Below are positions 18,008 through 26,049 of a stretch of DNA of 64,000 nucleotides, in pieces (within the stretch, counting starts at the first letter, position 1; each line of letters starts with the position of its first letter). Source of the DNA: Halomarina oriensis (lineage in GTDB: Archaea > Halobacteriota > Halobacteria > Halobacteriales > Haloarculaceae). The translations under genes and the position numbers were made by a program. The notes beneath the pieces were generated by a model. That model searched no databases, was not told where the DNA came from, and saw only the letters and a program-made list of their open reading frames with translations. The stretch covers positions 1 through 64,000 of the forward strand of contig NZ_WSZK01000034.1 in assembly GCF_009791395.1 (NCBI RefSeq), in the 5' to 3' direction.

Positions 18008-18208
18008 TCAGTACAGCTGTTGTTCCGTCTGTTCGCGTTCCTCCTGTCGCTCCGCTTCGGCCTGCTGCTGTTGCCGACCGCGCCGGTACTGCCGCAGGCC
18101 GGGGACGAGCCGGTGGCGAACGTCTCGGACGAACGAGACGATGCCGTATATCCAGAAGAAAAACAGCAGCGTCCCGCCACCGAAGTAGAGGAGTGCTGCC
18201 GTCTCCAT
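18008..18208 (-). CDS. Small single-pass membrane protein coupled to the ABC operon
   Basis: 66-residue protein whose ATG overlaps the stop codon of the upstream ABC ATPase gene by one base, so the two should be translationally coupled. Residues 5-28 form one hydrophobic helix (AALLYFGGGTLLFFFWIYGI). The rest is a very polar cytoplasmic tail, basic at first (VRDVRHRLVPGLRQYRRGR) and then Gln/Glu-rich (about 46-66), possibly a short coiled coil. I do not recognise a named family. Being last in a sugar ABC operon suggests an accessory or anchoring subunit for the transporter, but that is inference. It is well under 100 codons and easily missed by gene finders. Confidence 0.72.
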   Translation of the reverse strand: METAALLYFGGGTLLFFFWIYGIVSFVRDVRHRLVPGLRQYRRGRQQQQAEAERQEEREQTEQQLY

Positions 18209-19389
18209 CAGTCGTCGCTCCCCGCTTCGGCCTCCTCGGTCGTCGAGTCTCGGGACGTCGGGTTCACCAGTCCGTGCTGGATGGCGTCGCCCGTCTCGCT
18301 GTCGAAGAGGTGAATCTTCGCACGGTCGAGGACGACCTGGATGTCCTGGTCGACGTCCACGTCGCTGTCGGGCGAGACGCTCATGAGCAACTGACCGGCC
18401 TCCGCGGCCTCGAAGTCCATCTCGATGTCCTCCTGGGTCACGAGGTAGACGAATATCTCGTCGCCCATCGGCTCGGTGACGTCCGTCCGGGCGTCGATAC
18501 GCATCGAGGGGTGGCCGACGGACTCGCGCTGGTCGACCGGGTAGACGTCCTCGGGACGGACCCCGAGCGTGACGTGGTCCCCCGGTGAGACGCCCATCCG
18601 CGCGGGGTCGAACTCGATGTCGAAGCTGTCGGAGGTGAACCCCGACTCCGTGACGTCTCCCGTCGTGAAGTTCATCGACGGCGACCCGATGAAGCCGGCG
18701 ACGAACAGGTTCGCCGGTTCGTTGTAACAGACCAGCGGCGGGTCGATCTGCTGGAGTTCGCCGGAGTCGATGACCGCGATGCGGTCGGACATCGTCATCG
18801 CCTCGGCCTGGTCGTGGGTGACGTAGATGATGGTCGTCTCCAACTCCTTGTGCAGGCGCTGGAGCTCCGTCCGCATGTGGACGCGCAGTTTCGCGTCCAG
18901 GTTGGCGAGCGGTTCGTCCATCAGGAACACGTCCGGGTTGCGCACGATGGCCCGGGCAATGGCGACACGCTGGCGCTGCCCGCCGGACATCTCGTCGGGC
19001 ATGCGTTCGAGCATCCCCTCCAGTTGGACGATGTCCGAGGCGCGCTCGACGCGCCGGTCTATCTCCTCCGAATCGTACTTCCGGAGTCGCAGGCCGAAGG
19101 AGATGTTGTCCTTGACGTTCATGTGCGGGAACAGCGCGATGTTCTGGAACACCATCGCTACCCCGCGGTCTTTCGGCGGCAGTCGGGTGACCTCGCGGTC
19201 GCCGATCCACACCTCGCCCTCCGTCGGGAGCGTCAGTCCGGCGATGGTCTCCATCGTCGTGGACTTCCCACACCCCGAGGGGCCGACGAGGCAGACGAAC
19301 TCCCCGTCTCTGATGTCGAGGTTCATGTCGTCGACTGCGGTGACGTCCTCGTAGCGTTTCGTGACGTGTTCGAGTTTGACTCGTGCCAT
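18208..19389 (-). CDS. Sugar ABC transporter ATP-binding protein (MalK/MsmX/UgpC type)
   Basis: 393-residue ATPase of the CUT1 carbohydrate importer family. Walker A is GPSGCGKST, the Q-loop VFQNIALFPH, the signature MSGGQRQRVAIARA, Walker B DVFLMDEPLANLD and the switch His is in YVTHDQAEAMTM. The C-terminal regulatory TOBE/OB region (about 240-370) is the part that in MalK receives regulatory input. The start codon overlaps the stop of the upstream permease by one base. Operon order of transcription is binding protein, two permeases, ATPase, small membrane protein. It is a paralog of the ATPase at 42.3-43.5 kb, so the two transporters have separate ATPases. Confidence 0.93.
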   Translation of the reverse strand: MARVKLEHVTKRYEDVTAVDDMNLDIRDGEFVCLVGPSGCGKSTTMETIAGLTLPTEGEVWIGDREVTRLPPKDRGVAMVFQNIALFPHMNVKDNISFGLRLRKYDSEEIDRRVERASDIVQLEGMLERMPDEMSGGQRQRVAIARAIVRNPDVFLMDEPLANLDAKLRVHMRTELQRLHKELETTIIYVTHDQAEAMTMSDRIAVIDSGELQQIDPPLVCYNEPANLFVAGFIGSPSMNFTTGDVTESGFTSDSFDIEFDPARMGVSPGDHVTLGVRPEDVYPVDQRESVGHPSMRIDARTDVTEPMGDEIFVYLVTQEDIEMDFEAAEAGQLLMSVSPDSDVDVDQDIQVVLDRAKIHLFDSETGDAIQHGLVNPTSRDSTTEEAEAGSDD

Positions 19390-20339
19390 TATTCTTTCAG
19401 TGCTCCTGCGGTCAGGCCGCTGACGATGCGTTCCTGGGCGACGATGACGAGAATCGCGACGGGGAGGACCCCGATGATGCTCGCCGCGGCGAACAGGTTG
19501 AACGACGTGGTGTACTGCGTCTGGTAGCTCAGGATACCGCCCACGAGCGGCGACCACTGGGTGTAGTCGTTCCCGAGCGCCATGATTTGCGAGAAGAAGT
19601 ACTCGTTGTACACGCTGATAAAGGTTAGCACGCCCGCGGTCGCCACACCGGGTGCCGACAGCGGGATGATCACCCTAAAGAGCGCGCCGATACGGGTCGT
19701 CCCCTCGACGCGAGCGGCGTCCTCCAGTCCGTCCGGGATCTGCCCGTAGAACGTCGTGAGGACGAATATCGAGAGCGGCAAGAACAGCGCGCTGAACGGC
19801 AACACCATCGCTGCCGGCGTGTTGATGAGCCGTGGCGGCGTGAACAGCGCTATCTCGGTGAACGGGACGACGATGGGTGAGTTGCCGGTGAAGATGTCGA
19901 ACAGCGGGACGACGAACGCCGCCGGTGGGAAGTAGCTGATGGCGAGGATGAGCAACATCAGCACGCCACGGCCGGGGAACTCCAGTCGGCCGAAGACGTA
20001 GCCCGCGAAACTGGCGATGAACAGGACGATGACCGTCGTCACTGTCGCCAGGATGAAGCTGTTCAGCATGTAGAAGTGGAACGGCACCTGCTGGAACACC
20101 TCCACGAACGCGTAGACGTTGAACCCCTCCGGAACCAGGCCGATACCGTTCAGAATCTCGTTGTTCGGCGTCAGCGCCAGCACGATGAGCCAGTAGAACG
20201 GGAACATCGTGGTGACGATGAAGAAGATGGCGGCGACGTAGAACATCGCCCGGTACGTCCGCTCCGGGTTCCGAATCGAACGGCTCGCCCAGCGGTTGAG
20301 CGGCCCGTCCGAGGTCTTGGAGTCCGACTCCGTCGCCAT
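19389..20339 (-). CDS. Sugar ABC transporter permease (MalG type)
   Basis: 316-residue inner component of the importer with about six transmembrane helices. The cytoplasmic EAA loop, EDAARVEGTTRIGALFRVIIP, docks onto the ATPase. The extended loop after helix 2 and the C-terminal GLTAGALKE ending are typical of MalG/UgpE-type CUT1 permeases. One base separates it from the upstream permease gene and it overlaps the ATPase start by one base. Confidence 0.92.
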   Translation of the reverse strand: MATESDSKTSDGPLNRWASRSIRNPERTYRAMFYVAAIFFIVTTMFPFYWLIVLALTPNNEILNGIGLVPEGFNVYAFVEVFQQVPFHFYMLNSFILATVTTVIVLFIASFAGYVFGRLEFPGRGVLMLLILAISYFPPAAFVVPLFDIFTGNSPIVVPFTEIALFTPPRLINTPAAMVLPFSALFLPLSIFVLTTFYGQIPDGLEDAARVEGTTRIGALFRVIIPLSAPGVATAGVLTFISVYNEYFFSQIMALGNDYTQWSPLVGGILSYQTQYTTSFNLFAAASIIGVLPVAILVIVAQERIVSGLTAGALKE

Positions 20340-20340
20340 C

Positions 20341-21327
20341 TCAGAACCCCTCCCGGTACTGCTGGTAGATGATGACGCTGACTACCGCAGCGATGATGAT
20401 GGCCGTCACGAACGCGATGACCGCCGCCACCTCGGTGTTGATACCGAGGTTGGCGACGACCATGCAGGACAGCGACGGCACGACCTCACACTTCGAGGTC
20501 GTGTCGATGACACCGTAGACGCGCATCGCCGCCACCGTGCGAAACAGGATGGCGACCCCGATGGTCGGCAGGACCAGCGGGAACGTGATGAGCTTGAACT
20601 GCTGCCACTTCGAGGCTCCCGCGACCTTCGCCACGTTGTAGAGCGAGCGGTCGATGCTCTGGAGACCCGCGAGGATGAGCAGCGCCATGAACGCCGACGT
20701 CTTCCAGATGTCGGCGATCATGACGATGAACAGCGAACTCCACGGGTCGTTGAGCGTGTTCGTCCCCTCGATGATGCCGAGGTCCGCGAGGAACGGCGTC
20801 GCGAAGCCGATGTTCGGCTGGAACATCAGCAGGAAGATCATCCCCTGGATGACGATGGGTACCGCCCACGGGATGATGATGGCGACGCGCACCCACCGCC
20901 GGCCACGGAAGTCCTGGTCGAGGACGAGCGCCTGCCCGAGACCGATGACGGTCTCGAACAGCACCGTCACCGCGGTGAAGATGAGCGTGACCATCAGCGA
21001 ACTCCGGAGTATCGCGGTCAGCGACAGCGAGGACGGCAGGAACGTCGTCGTCCCCGGTAAGAACCCGTTGAGGCCGCCGTCGAACAGCGCGACGTAGTTC
21101 TCGAGGCCGATGAACTGCGGGTCCGTGTACGGGTCGGCGAACATCGACAGCTCCAGCGTCCGCAACAGCGGGTAGAACGCGATGGCACCGAGGATGACGA
21201 ACACCGGTGTCAACAGCAGGTACGCGAACGCCGTCTCGCCGAGGTTCTCGACCCAGCGAGTGACGCCGGAGAGCGCACCGCCGCTCCCGGACTCCCGTCG
21301 TCTGTCCGCGGCTGTATCCGTGCTCAT
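20341..21327 (-). CDS. Sugar ABC transporter permease (MalF type)
   Basis: 328-residue permease with a cytoplasmic N-terminal arm, a first helix near residues 35-55 (FAYLLLTPVFVILGAIAFYP) and five further helices. The EAA-loop region is RSLYNVAKVAGASKWQQFKLITFPLV. The N-terminal LTPVF...PLLRTLELSMF stretch is typical of MalF/UgpA-like CUT1 permeases. It lies 4 bp after the binding protein stop and 1 bp before the next permease, in a tight operon. Confidence 0.92.
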   Translation of the reverse strand: MSTDTAADRRRESGSGGALSGVTRWVENLGETAFAYLLLTPVFVILGAIAFYPLLRTLELSMFADPYTDPQFIGLENYVALFDGGLNGFLPGTTTFLPSSLSLTAILRSSLMVTLIFTAVTVLFETVIGLGQALVLDQDFRGRRWVRVAIIIPWAVPIVIQGMIFLLMFQPNIGFATPFLADLGIIEGTNTLNDPWSSLFIVMIADIWKTSAFMALLILAGLQSIDRSLYNVAKVAGASKWQQFKLITFPLVLPTIGVAILFRTVAAMRVYGVIDTTSKCEVVPSLSCMVVANLGINTEVAAVIAFVTAIIIAAVVSVIIYQQYREGF

Positions 21328-21331
21328 GGCA

Positions 21332-22831
21332 TCAGGCGTTGTTCTCTATCTGCTCGATGGCACTCTGGAGGTCGCTCATCGCCTGGCTCGCCGACTTCGA
21401 CCCGGAGACGGCGTTGTTGGCCTCCTGTGCGATGGTCGACGACTCGTTCGGCCAGACCTGTGTCACCGGTCGTGGCATCGTGTTCTCGCCGGCGATACGC
21501 ATCGTCTCCATGTAGCCGCCGAGGACCGGCACCTCCTGTGCACGGTCGGAGTTGAACAGCGCCGGTTTCGGCGGGAGCCAGCCCTGAATCTCCAGCAGCG
21601 TCAACTGGAAGTCGTCCTGGGTCATCGCGGTGAGCACCTCGTAGACGGCCTCGAGGTTGTTGGAGTTCGGGTTGACCGTCGCGTGCCAGCCACCGAGTGC
21701 GGCCGTCGTGCCGCCGGTGCCCTGCTGGGACGCCTCGCTCTCGGACACCGCGTACGGGATGGGCATCGCGCCGTAGGCGTCGGTGCCGAGGGCGTCCTCC
21801 GCGGCGTTGAGCGCGATGGCGTACGGCCAGTTGCGCTGCATCACGGACTGGCCTTCGAGGATGGCGGTCCGTGCGTCCTCCTCTTGCCAGCCGGTGACGG
21901 CGTTGGGCATGATGCCGCCCGCGTAGCCGTCGAGCGCCTCGTCGTAGGCGTCCCCCTCGACGAACGTCCGCATCATCCGCAGGGAGTCGATGACCGGCTG
22001 TTCGTTGATGGTGACCGGGCGCTCGCCGACCGGCCCGAACAGGTTGCCCCGGCCGCCGAAGTACGCGCCGCCCCACGAGGAGAGCGCCTCGTTGAACGTA
22101 CAGCACGCCGTCCCCTCGTAGACGTCCCACTGGGTGACGAAGCCGTACTGCGTCTCGGTCTGTTCCTGGATGTCGGCGGTGATTTCGGACCACTCCTGCC
22201 AGGTCATCGGCTCGGTAGCCCACGTCTCGAAGTCCGAATCGCCGTAGCCGGCTTCCCGCGCGAAGTCCTTGCGGTACTGCATCGTCGGGAAGTCCGGGAA
22301 CACCGGCACGCCGAACAGGTTGTCGTTCTCCGGGTTCCGGGCCGTCGCGGTGAACCCCTCGAAGTAGTTGTTGTCGACGCTGTCGACGATGTCGCCCGGC
22401 GCGTTCTCCGTGAGGTTCAGGAGCCGGTCGTTCTGGATGAAGATGTTCACCCAGCCGTTGTCCATGAGGAACATGTCCGGCTGCGCCTCCCCGGCACGGA
22501 GGATACGGTTGTAGTTGTCCCGGCGTGTCCCGGTGTCCTGTGCGCCGGCGACGAGTTCGACGGTGATGTCGTCGGAGAGGCCGTTGTCGTGTAACGCCTG
22601 TTTGATGGCGTCGCCGTTGTCCTGTGCGGCCACCGGGTCGAACCCGAACTGCACGGTACCACCGCCGCCGCCGCCGCTGCCGTTCCCACCGCCACCACCG
22701 CCGCCACCGTCGCCGTAGATACAGCCGGCCAGTCCTGCCATCGCCCCGCTCGCACCGGCGGCTTTGACGAACGTTCGGCGAGAGACGGTCCGACCCCCTT
22801 CTCCACTGGTATGCGAACCCTTGTCGGGCAT
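21332..22831 (-). CDS. Sugar ABC transporter substrate-binding lipoprotein (Tat-exported)
   Basis: 499-residue extracellular solute-binding protein (family 1). The twin-arginine signal VSRRTFVKAAG (about 16-26) is followed by a lipobox ending LAGC with Cys37 as lipid anchor. A glycine-rich linker (about 41-58, encoded by a GGN-rich tract) then spans the surface layer. The mature part has the two-lobe SBP look, with aromatic residues that could stack on sugar. First gene of the operon. The ATG at 22831 is 27 bp from a TATATACC box, and a palindromic operator lies between the two. Substrate unknown: probably an oligosaccharide or sugar, by family and by the adjacent TrmB. Confidence 0.92.
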   Translation of the reverse strand: MPDKGSHTSGEGGRTVSRRTFVKAAGASGAMAGLAGCIYGDGGGGGGGGNGSGGGGGGTVQFGFDPVAAQDNGDAIKQALHDNGLSDDITVELVAGAQDTGTRRDNYNRILRAGEAQPDMFLMDNGWVNIFIQNDRLLNLTENAPGDIVDSVDNNYFEGFTATARNPENDNLFGVPVFPDFPTMQYRKDFAREAGYGDSDFETWATEPMTWQEWSEITADIQEQTETQYGFVTQWDVYEGTACCTFNEALSSWGGAYFGGRGNLFGPVGERPVTINEQPVIDSLRMMRTFVEGDAYDEALDGYAGGIMPNAVTGWQEEDARTAILEGQSVMQRNWPYAIALNAAEDALGTDAYGAMPIPYAVSESEASQQGTGGTTAALGGWHATVNPNSNNLEAVYEVLTAMTQDDFQLTLLEIQGWLPPKPALFNSDRAQEVPVLGGYMETMRIAGENTMPRPVTQVWPNESSTIAQEANNAVSGSKSASQAMSDLQSAIEQIENNA

Positions 22832-22834
22832 ATC

Positions 22835-22864
22835 CCCTTATCCAATCGGTAAGGGTATATACCT
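22835..22864 (-). promoter_or_regulatory. ABC operon promoter with palindromic operator
   Basis: CCCTTA (22835-22840), 9 bp spacer, TAAGGG (22850-22855): a perfect inverted repeat between the TATA element (reverse-strand GGTATATACC, about 22855-22864) and the start codon at 22831. This is the position expected for repressor binding. The TrmB protein encoded immediately upstream is the obvious candidate ligand. Confidence 0.6.
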
Positions 22865-22914
22865 ACTGTCGGTACAACGGCCGTTGTAAACGGAGCCGCC
22901 CGGTGATTCGTCCG

Positions 22915-23997
22915 TCAAGCGTCGGGACCCCCACTCGAGCGAATCACACGTTCGACCGTGATAGTCGTCGCCTCCACCTCCTCGACGATAGCGCCCCAGC
23001 CGCCGACGCTCACCTCTCGTCCGTCCGTCTCGACCAGGAGCGTCACCTGGCCGGCGAGTTGGAGGACGCCGTCGGAGGCCGACCCGGGCGTGAAGCGGGT
23101 GCCGGTGACGCGGCCGTCGAACGAGACGGGGTCGCTGCTGGTGATGTCGAACCCTTCGACCCCCACCTCGACCGTCGCTCCCTCGTCGAGGAGGCCACGG
23201 ACGTCGCGGACGCAGTACCGGATGTCGACGTACTTGACCGGTGGCTCCCCCGTCGGTTCGGCGTACAGCGGGTCGCAGTGCTCCCACAGCGAGGTCATGA
23301 AGTACCAGTGGAAGACGTAGGTGTGCGTTCGGTCGTCGACGACGACGCCGTAGAGGTCGTAGGAGTCGGGATGGTGTGCGAAACACGTCTGGTGACGGTC
23401 GACGAGCGCGACGAACGGTGCCGGGAGTCCGCGGTGGCGTGCCTCGGTACACGCCCCCCGTAGTCGGTCGAGAGCCGGCGGTTCGCCGGCGGGGTCGGTG
23501 TGGATGGAGAGCCGAATCGAGACGCCACGGTCGTGAGCGTTCATCAGCGCCGGGCGGAGCCGCTCGAAGTGTGTCGGTGTGACCGAGAGCTGAATCTGGT
23601 TCGTCGCCGACGAGATGAACTCCTCGGCCCGCTTGAGGACGATACCGAACTCCCGGACGATGGTCGCGTGGTTCCCTTCGAGTTCGGGTTGCTCCCAGCG
23701 CTCTTCGACCTCTTGGGCGGCCGCGTCGAGGCGTTCGGCACGGCCACGGAGCGTCGACAGCACCTCGTCGGGGCTGTGTGCGCTCGCACGGAGCGAGTCG
23801 TTCTGGTAGGTCTCGACGAACCCGCGGCTCTCGAGCGCGTCGAGCACGTCGTAGATACGAGGTTTCGGGACGTCGCTGGCCGCCGCGAGTTCCGTCGCCG
23901 ACGCCGTGCCGAGGTCGAGCAACGTGACGTACGCTGTGGCCTGGTACGGCGACAGCCCCGCGTCCTCCAGCGTGGCCACGAGTTCCTCGGAGTCCAT
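22915..23997 (-). CDS. TrmB-family regulator, probable repressor of the adjacent ABC operon
   Basis: 360-residue regulator. The N-terminal winged helix (MDSEELVATLEDAGLSPYQ, then ASDVPKPRIYDVLDALESRG) has the TrmB signature. A phospholipase-D-like sensor domain (about 105-265) follows, then a beta-rich C-terminal domain (about 275-350). A coiled segment with the predicted recognition helix and linker lies at 70-105. It is 83 bp upstream of the binding-protein gene on the same strand, the standard arrangement of TrmB with its target transporter. An open frame continues upstream to 24420, but the reading there is the antisense of the AKR gene; the ATG at 23997 gives the family N-terminus. The inducer is presumably the transported sugar. 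Confidence 0.88.
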   Translation of the reverse strand: MDSEELVATLEDAGLSPYQATAYVTLLDLGTASATELAAASDVPKPRIYDVLDALESRGFVETYQNDSLRASAHSPDEVLSTLRGRAERLDAAAQEVEERWEQPELEGNHATIVREFGIVLKRAEEFISSATNQIQLSVTPTHFERLRPALMNAHDRGVSIRLSIHTDPAGEPPALDRLRGACTEARHRGLPAPFVALVDRHQTCFAHHPDSYDLYGVVVDDRTHTYVFHWYFMTSLWEHCDPLYAEPTGEPPVKYVDIRYCVRDVRGLLDEGATVEVGVEGFDITSSDPVSFDGRVTGTRFTPGSASDGVLQLAGQVTLLVETDGREVSVGGWGAIVEEVEATTITVERVIRSSGGPDA

Positions 23998-24037
23998 ACG
24001 GGACGTGGACGAGCCAGGAACGTTAAACTCCGCCGCC

Positions 24038-25030
24038 TCAGCTGTCCTTCCCCGGCGCGGGCCACCGTGGCGTGATGGGAGCCTCGATACGCGAGACGTC
24101 GGCCTCCGACAGCGACACGTCGAGCGCACCGAGGTTGTCGTCCAGGTGGTCGACGGACTTCGGCCCGACGATGGGGGCGGTGACGACGTCCTTCTGCAAC
24201 AGCCACGCGACGGACACCTGTGCGGGCGTCGCCGCTCGCTCCTCGGCGACGGCCCGAATCTCGTCGAGGACCGCCCAGTTCTCGTCGGTGAACCGCTCTC
24301 TCGTGTACTCATCGTCGGCCGCTCGCCCCTCCTCGGGGGCCTCGTCGCGCTCGTACTTCCCGCTGAGGAAGCCGCCGGCGAGCGGCGACCACGGGATGAC
24401 GCCGACACCCTCGTCCGCACACGCGGGCAGGACGTTCGCCTCCTCGTGGCGGTCGACGGCGTTGTACTCCGGTTGCATCGAGACGAACCGTTCGAGGTTC
24501 TCGGCGTCCGCGCGGTAGAGCGCCCGCGTGAACTTCCAGGCGGGCATCGTGCTCGCGCCGACGTACCGGACGAGTCCCTCCTCGACCAGCCAGTCGAGGG
24601 CCGTCAGGGTCTCGTCGAGCGGCACGTCGTCGTCGTAGCGATGGATCTGGTAGAGGTCGACGTAGTCCAGGCCGAGGCGGTCCAGCGAGGCCCGAAACTG
24701 GTCGAGAACGTGTTTTCGGGAGAGACCCGACCGGTTCGGGCCGTCGCCCATCCCGAAGAACACCTTCGTCGCCACGACGAGTTCCGAGCGGTCACGGTCG
24801 GCGAGAGCGTCGCCGACGATGCGCTCGCTCTCGCCGCGCGAGTAGACGTTCGCGGTGTCGAGGAAGTTGATACCCGCGTCGAGGGCGTGGTCGAGCACCT
24901 CGTGGCTCGCCGCCTCGTCGTTCAGCATCCACGGTGCGCCGCTCCCGAAGTTCATACAGCCCAGACAGAGCCGCGAGACCTCCAACCCGGTCGAGCCGAG
25001 TCGGGTGTACTCCATCTCCACGTCGGTCAT
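24038..25030 (-). CDS. Aldo/keto reductase
   Basis: 330-residue AKR-superfamily oxidoreductase with an intact tetrad: Asp58, Tyr63, Lys89 and His130 (FLDTANVYS, VATKVFF, YQIHRYD). WSPLAGGFLSGKYER and IVGPKSVDHLDDNLGAL are the usual C-terminal barrel motifs that hold NADP(H). The start was set at ATG 25030; a frame running 20 codons further upstream is not family-like. It lies 40 bp upstream of the TrmB gene on the same strand, so it may be cotranscribed with the regulator and act on the imported sugar. Substrate unknown. Confidence 0.88.
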   Translation of the reverse strand: MTDVEMEYTRLGSTGLEVSRLCLGCMNFGSGAPWMLNDEAASHEVLDHALDAGINFLDTANVYSRGESERIVGDALADRDRSELVVATKVFFGMGDGPNRSGLSRKHVLDQFRASLDRLGLDYVDLYQIHRYDDDVPLDETLTALDWLVEEGLVRYVGASTMPAWKFTRALYRADAENLERFVSMQPEYNAVDRHEEANVLPACADEGVGVIPWSPLAGGFLSGKYERDEAPEEGRAADDEYTRERFTDENWAVLDEIRAVAEERAATPAQVSVAWLLQKDVVTAPIVGPKSVDHLDDNLGALDVSLSEADVSRIEAPITPRWPAPGKDS

Positions 25031-25131
25031 ACGGACGTCCACGCACGTCCGGCGCAAAGCCCTACCGGCGGGCGCGACGGCAGGTGCCACACGGCGGAAC
25101 GCTCATCCCGGTCGGCGTGAAACCGCTCCCC

Positions 25132-25962
25132 ATGTCGTCGCTCGATGCCATCCGCCGCCCCGAACACACCGGGGACCGGCGGTGCTGGCCGTGTACGCTC
25201 GTCAACGGTGTCGCGGTCCTCGCCACCGCCTTCCTCGTCGCCCGGCGTCGCCGCGGGTTGGGACTCGTCGTCGCCGTCCTCGGGGGCGTGCTCGTCTGGC
25301 TTCGAGGCTACGTCGTCCCCTACACGCCCGCGTTCGCCCCACGACTGGTCGCCGCCTCGCCGCTCCCCGACGACTGGTTCCACACCGAGACGCAGTATCG
25401 CACCGCCCCCGAGGGGAGCGACGGCCCCGAGGCACCCGGCACGCTCGGGGCCGACGCCGGTCTCGACGGCGAGGAGACGCTGAGCGTGCTCCTCGACGCC
25501 GGAGCGGTCGAAGCCGACGACGACGGCATCCGACTCACCCCCACGTTCGAGGAGGCGTGGCGTGCGGAGATGACTCCGCTGGCCGACCGCGACACCGAGG
25601 CGCTCGCGGCCTCGGTCGGCGGCGTCGTCCCCGACCGGCCCGCGACGGTCGTCGAGGGCATCGACGACGAGTGGGTCGTCCTCGGGGACGGGACCCCCGA
25701 GGAGACGTGGCTCTCGCGTCCCGTCGCCGTCGCGGAACTCGCCGCGGTCCGGGCGCTCGACGGCGTCGTCTCGGCGGACGTGGCGCGGCAGGCCGCCGGT
25801 CCGCTCCGGATGTTCCTCTCGACGTGTCCGGACTGTGGGACGCCGGTCGTCGAGAGCACGACGGCGACGTGCTGTGGTGGGTACACGACGCCGCTGTCGG
25901 CACCCGACGACGTGCTGGCGTGTCCCTCCTGTCAGCTTCGGCTCTTCACGTTCGGGGAGTAG
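25132..25962 (+). CDS. Conserved haloarchaeal membrane protein with zinc ribbon
   Basis: 276-residue protein of unknown function. An N-terminal CWPC pair (Cys18, Cys21) precedes two hydrophobic helices (about 22-60: TLVNGVAVLATAFLVARR, then GLVVAVLGGVLVWLRGYVVP). A soluble acidic middle follows. The C-terminal zinc-ribbon-like knuckles are TCPDCG, TCCGG and ACPSC (about 226-267). The start is the ATG at 25132, divergent from the AKR gene. The domain layout suggests a membrane-anchored protein that binds zinc or a partner, but I do not recognise a named family with known activity. Confidence 0.75.
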   Translation: MSSLDAIRRPEHTGDRRCWPCTLVNGVAVLATAFLVARRRRGLGLVVAVLGGVLVWLRGYVVPYTPAFAPRLVAASPLPDDWFHTETQYRTAPEGSDGPEAPGTLGADAGLDGEETLSVLLDAGAVEADDDGIRLTPTFEEAWRAEMTPLADRDTEALAASVGGVVPDRPATVVEGIDDEWVVLGDGTPEETWLSRPVAVAELAAVRALDGVVSADVARQAAGPLRMFLSTCPDCGTPVVESTTATCCGGYTTPLSAPDDVLACPSCQLRLFTFGE

Positions 25963-26049
25963 CGAGGCGCTCGCAGAGCGAGGGCCTCGAAGAACCGAGC
26001 GGTGCCGCTGAACGCGGTATCGGTATCGAACCCGCCGTCGGCGGCACGG

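Noticed and set aside
18210-19273. Long Arg/Gly-rich start of the frame that ends in the 66-residue membrane protein
   Set aside because: It is a shadow of the ABC ATPase; only the part after the ATG at 18208 looks like protein.
22655-22705. GGN-rich tract as a microsatellite or repeat element
   Set aside because: It encodes the glycine-rich linker of the substrate-binding lipoprotein, a normal feature of such haloarchaeal proteins.
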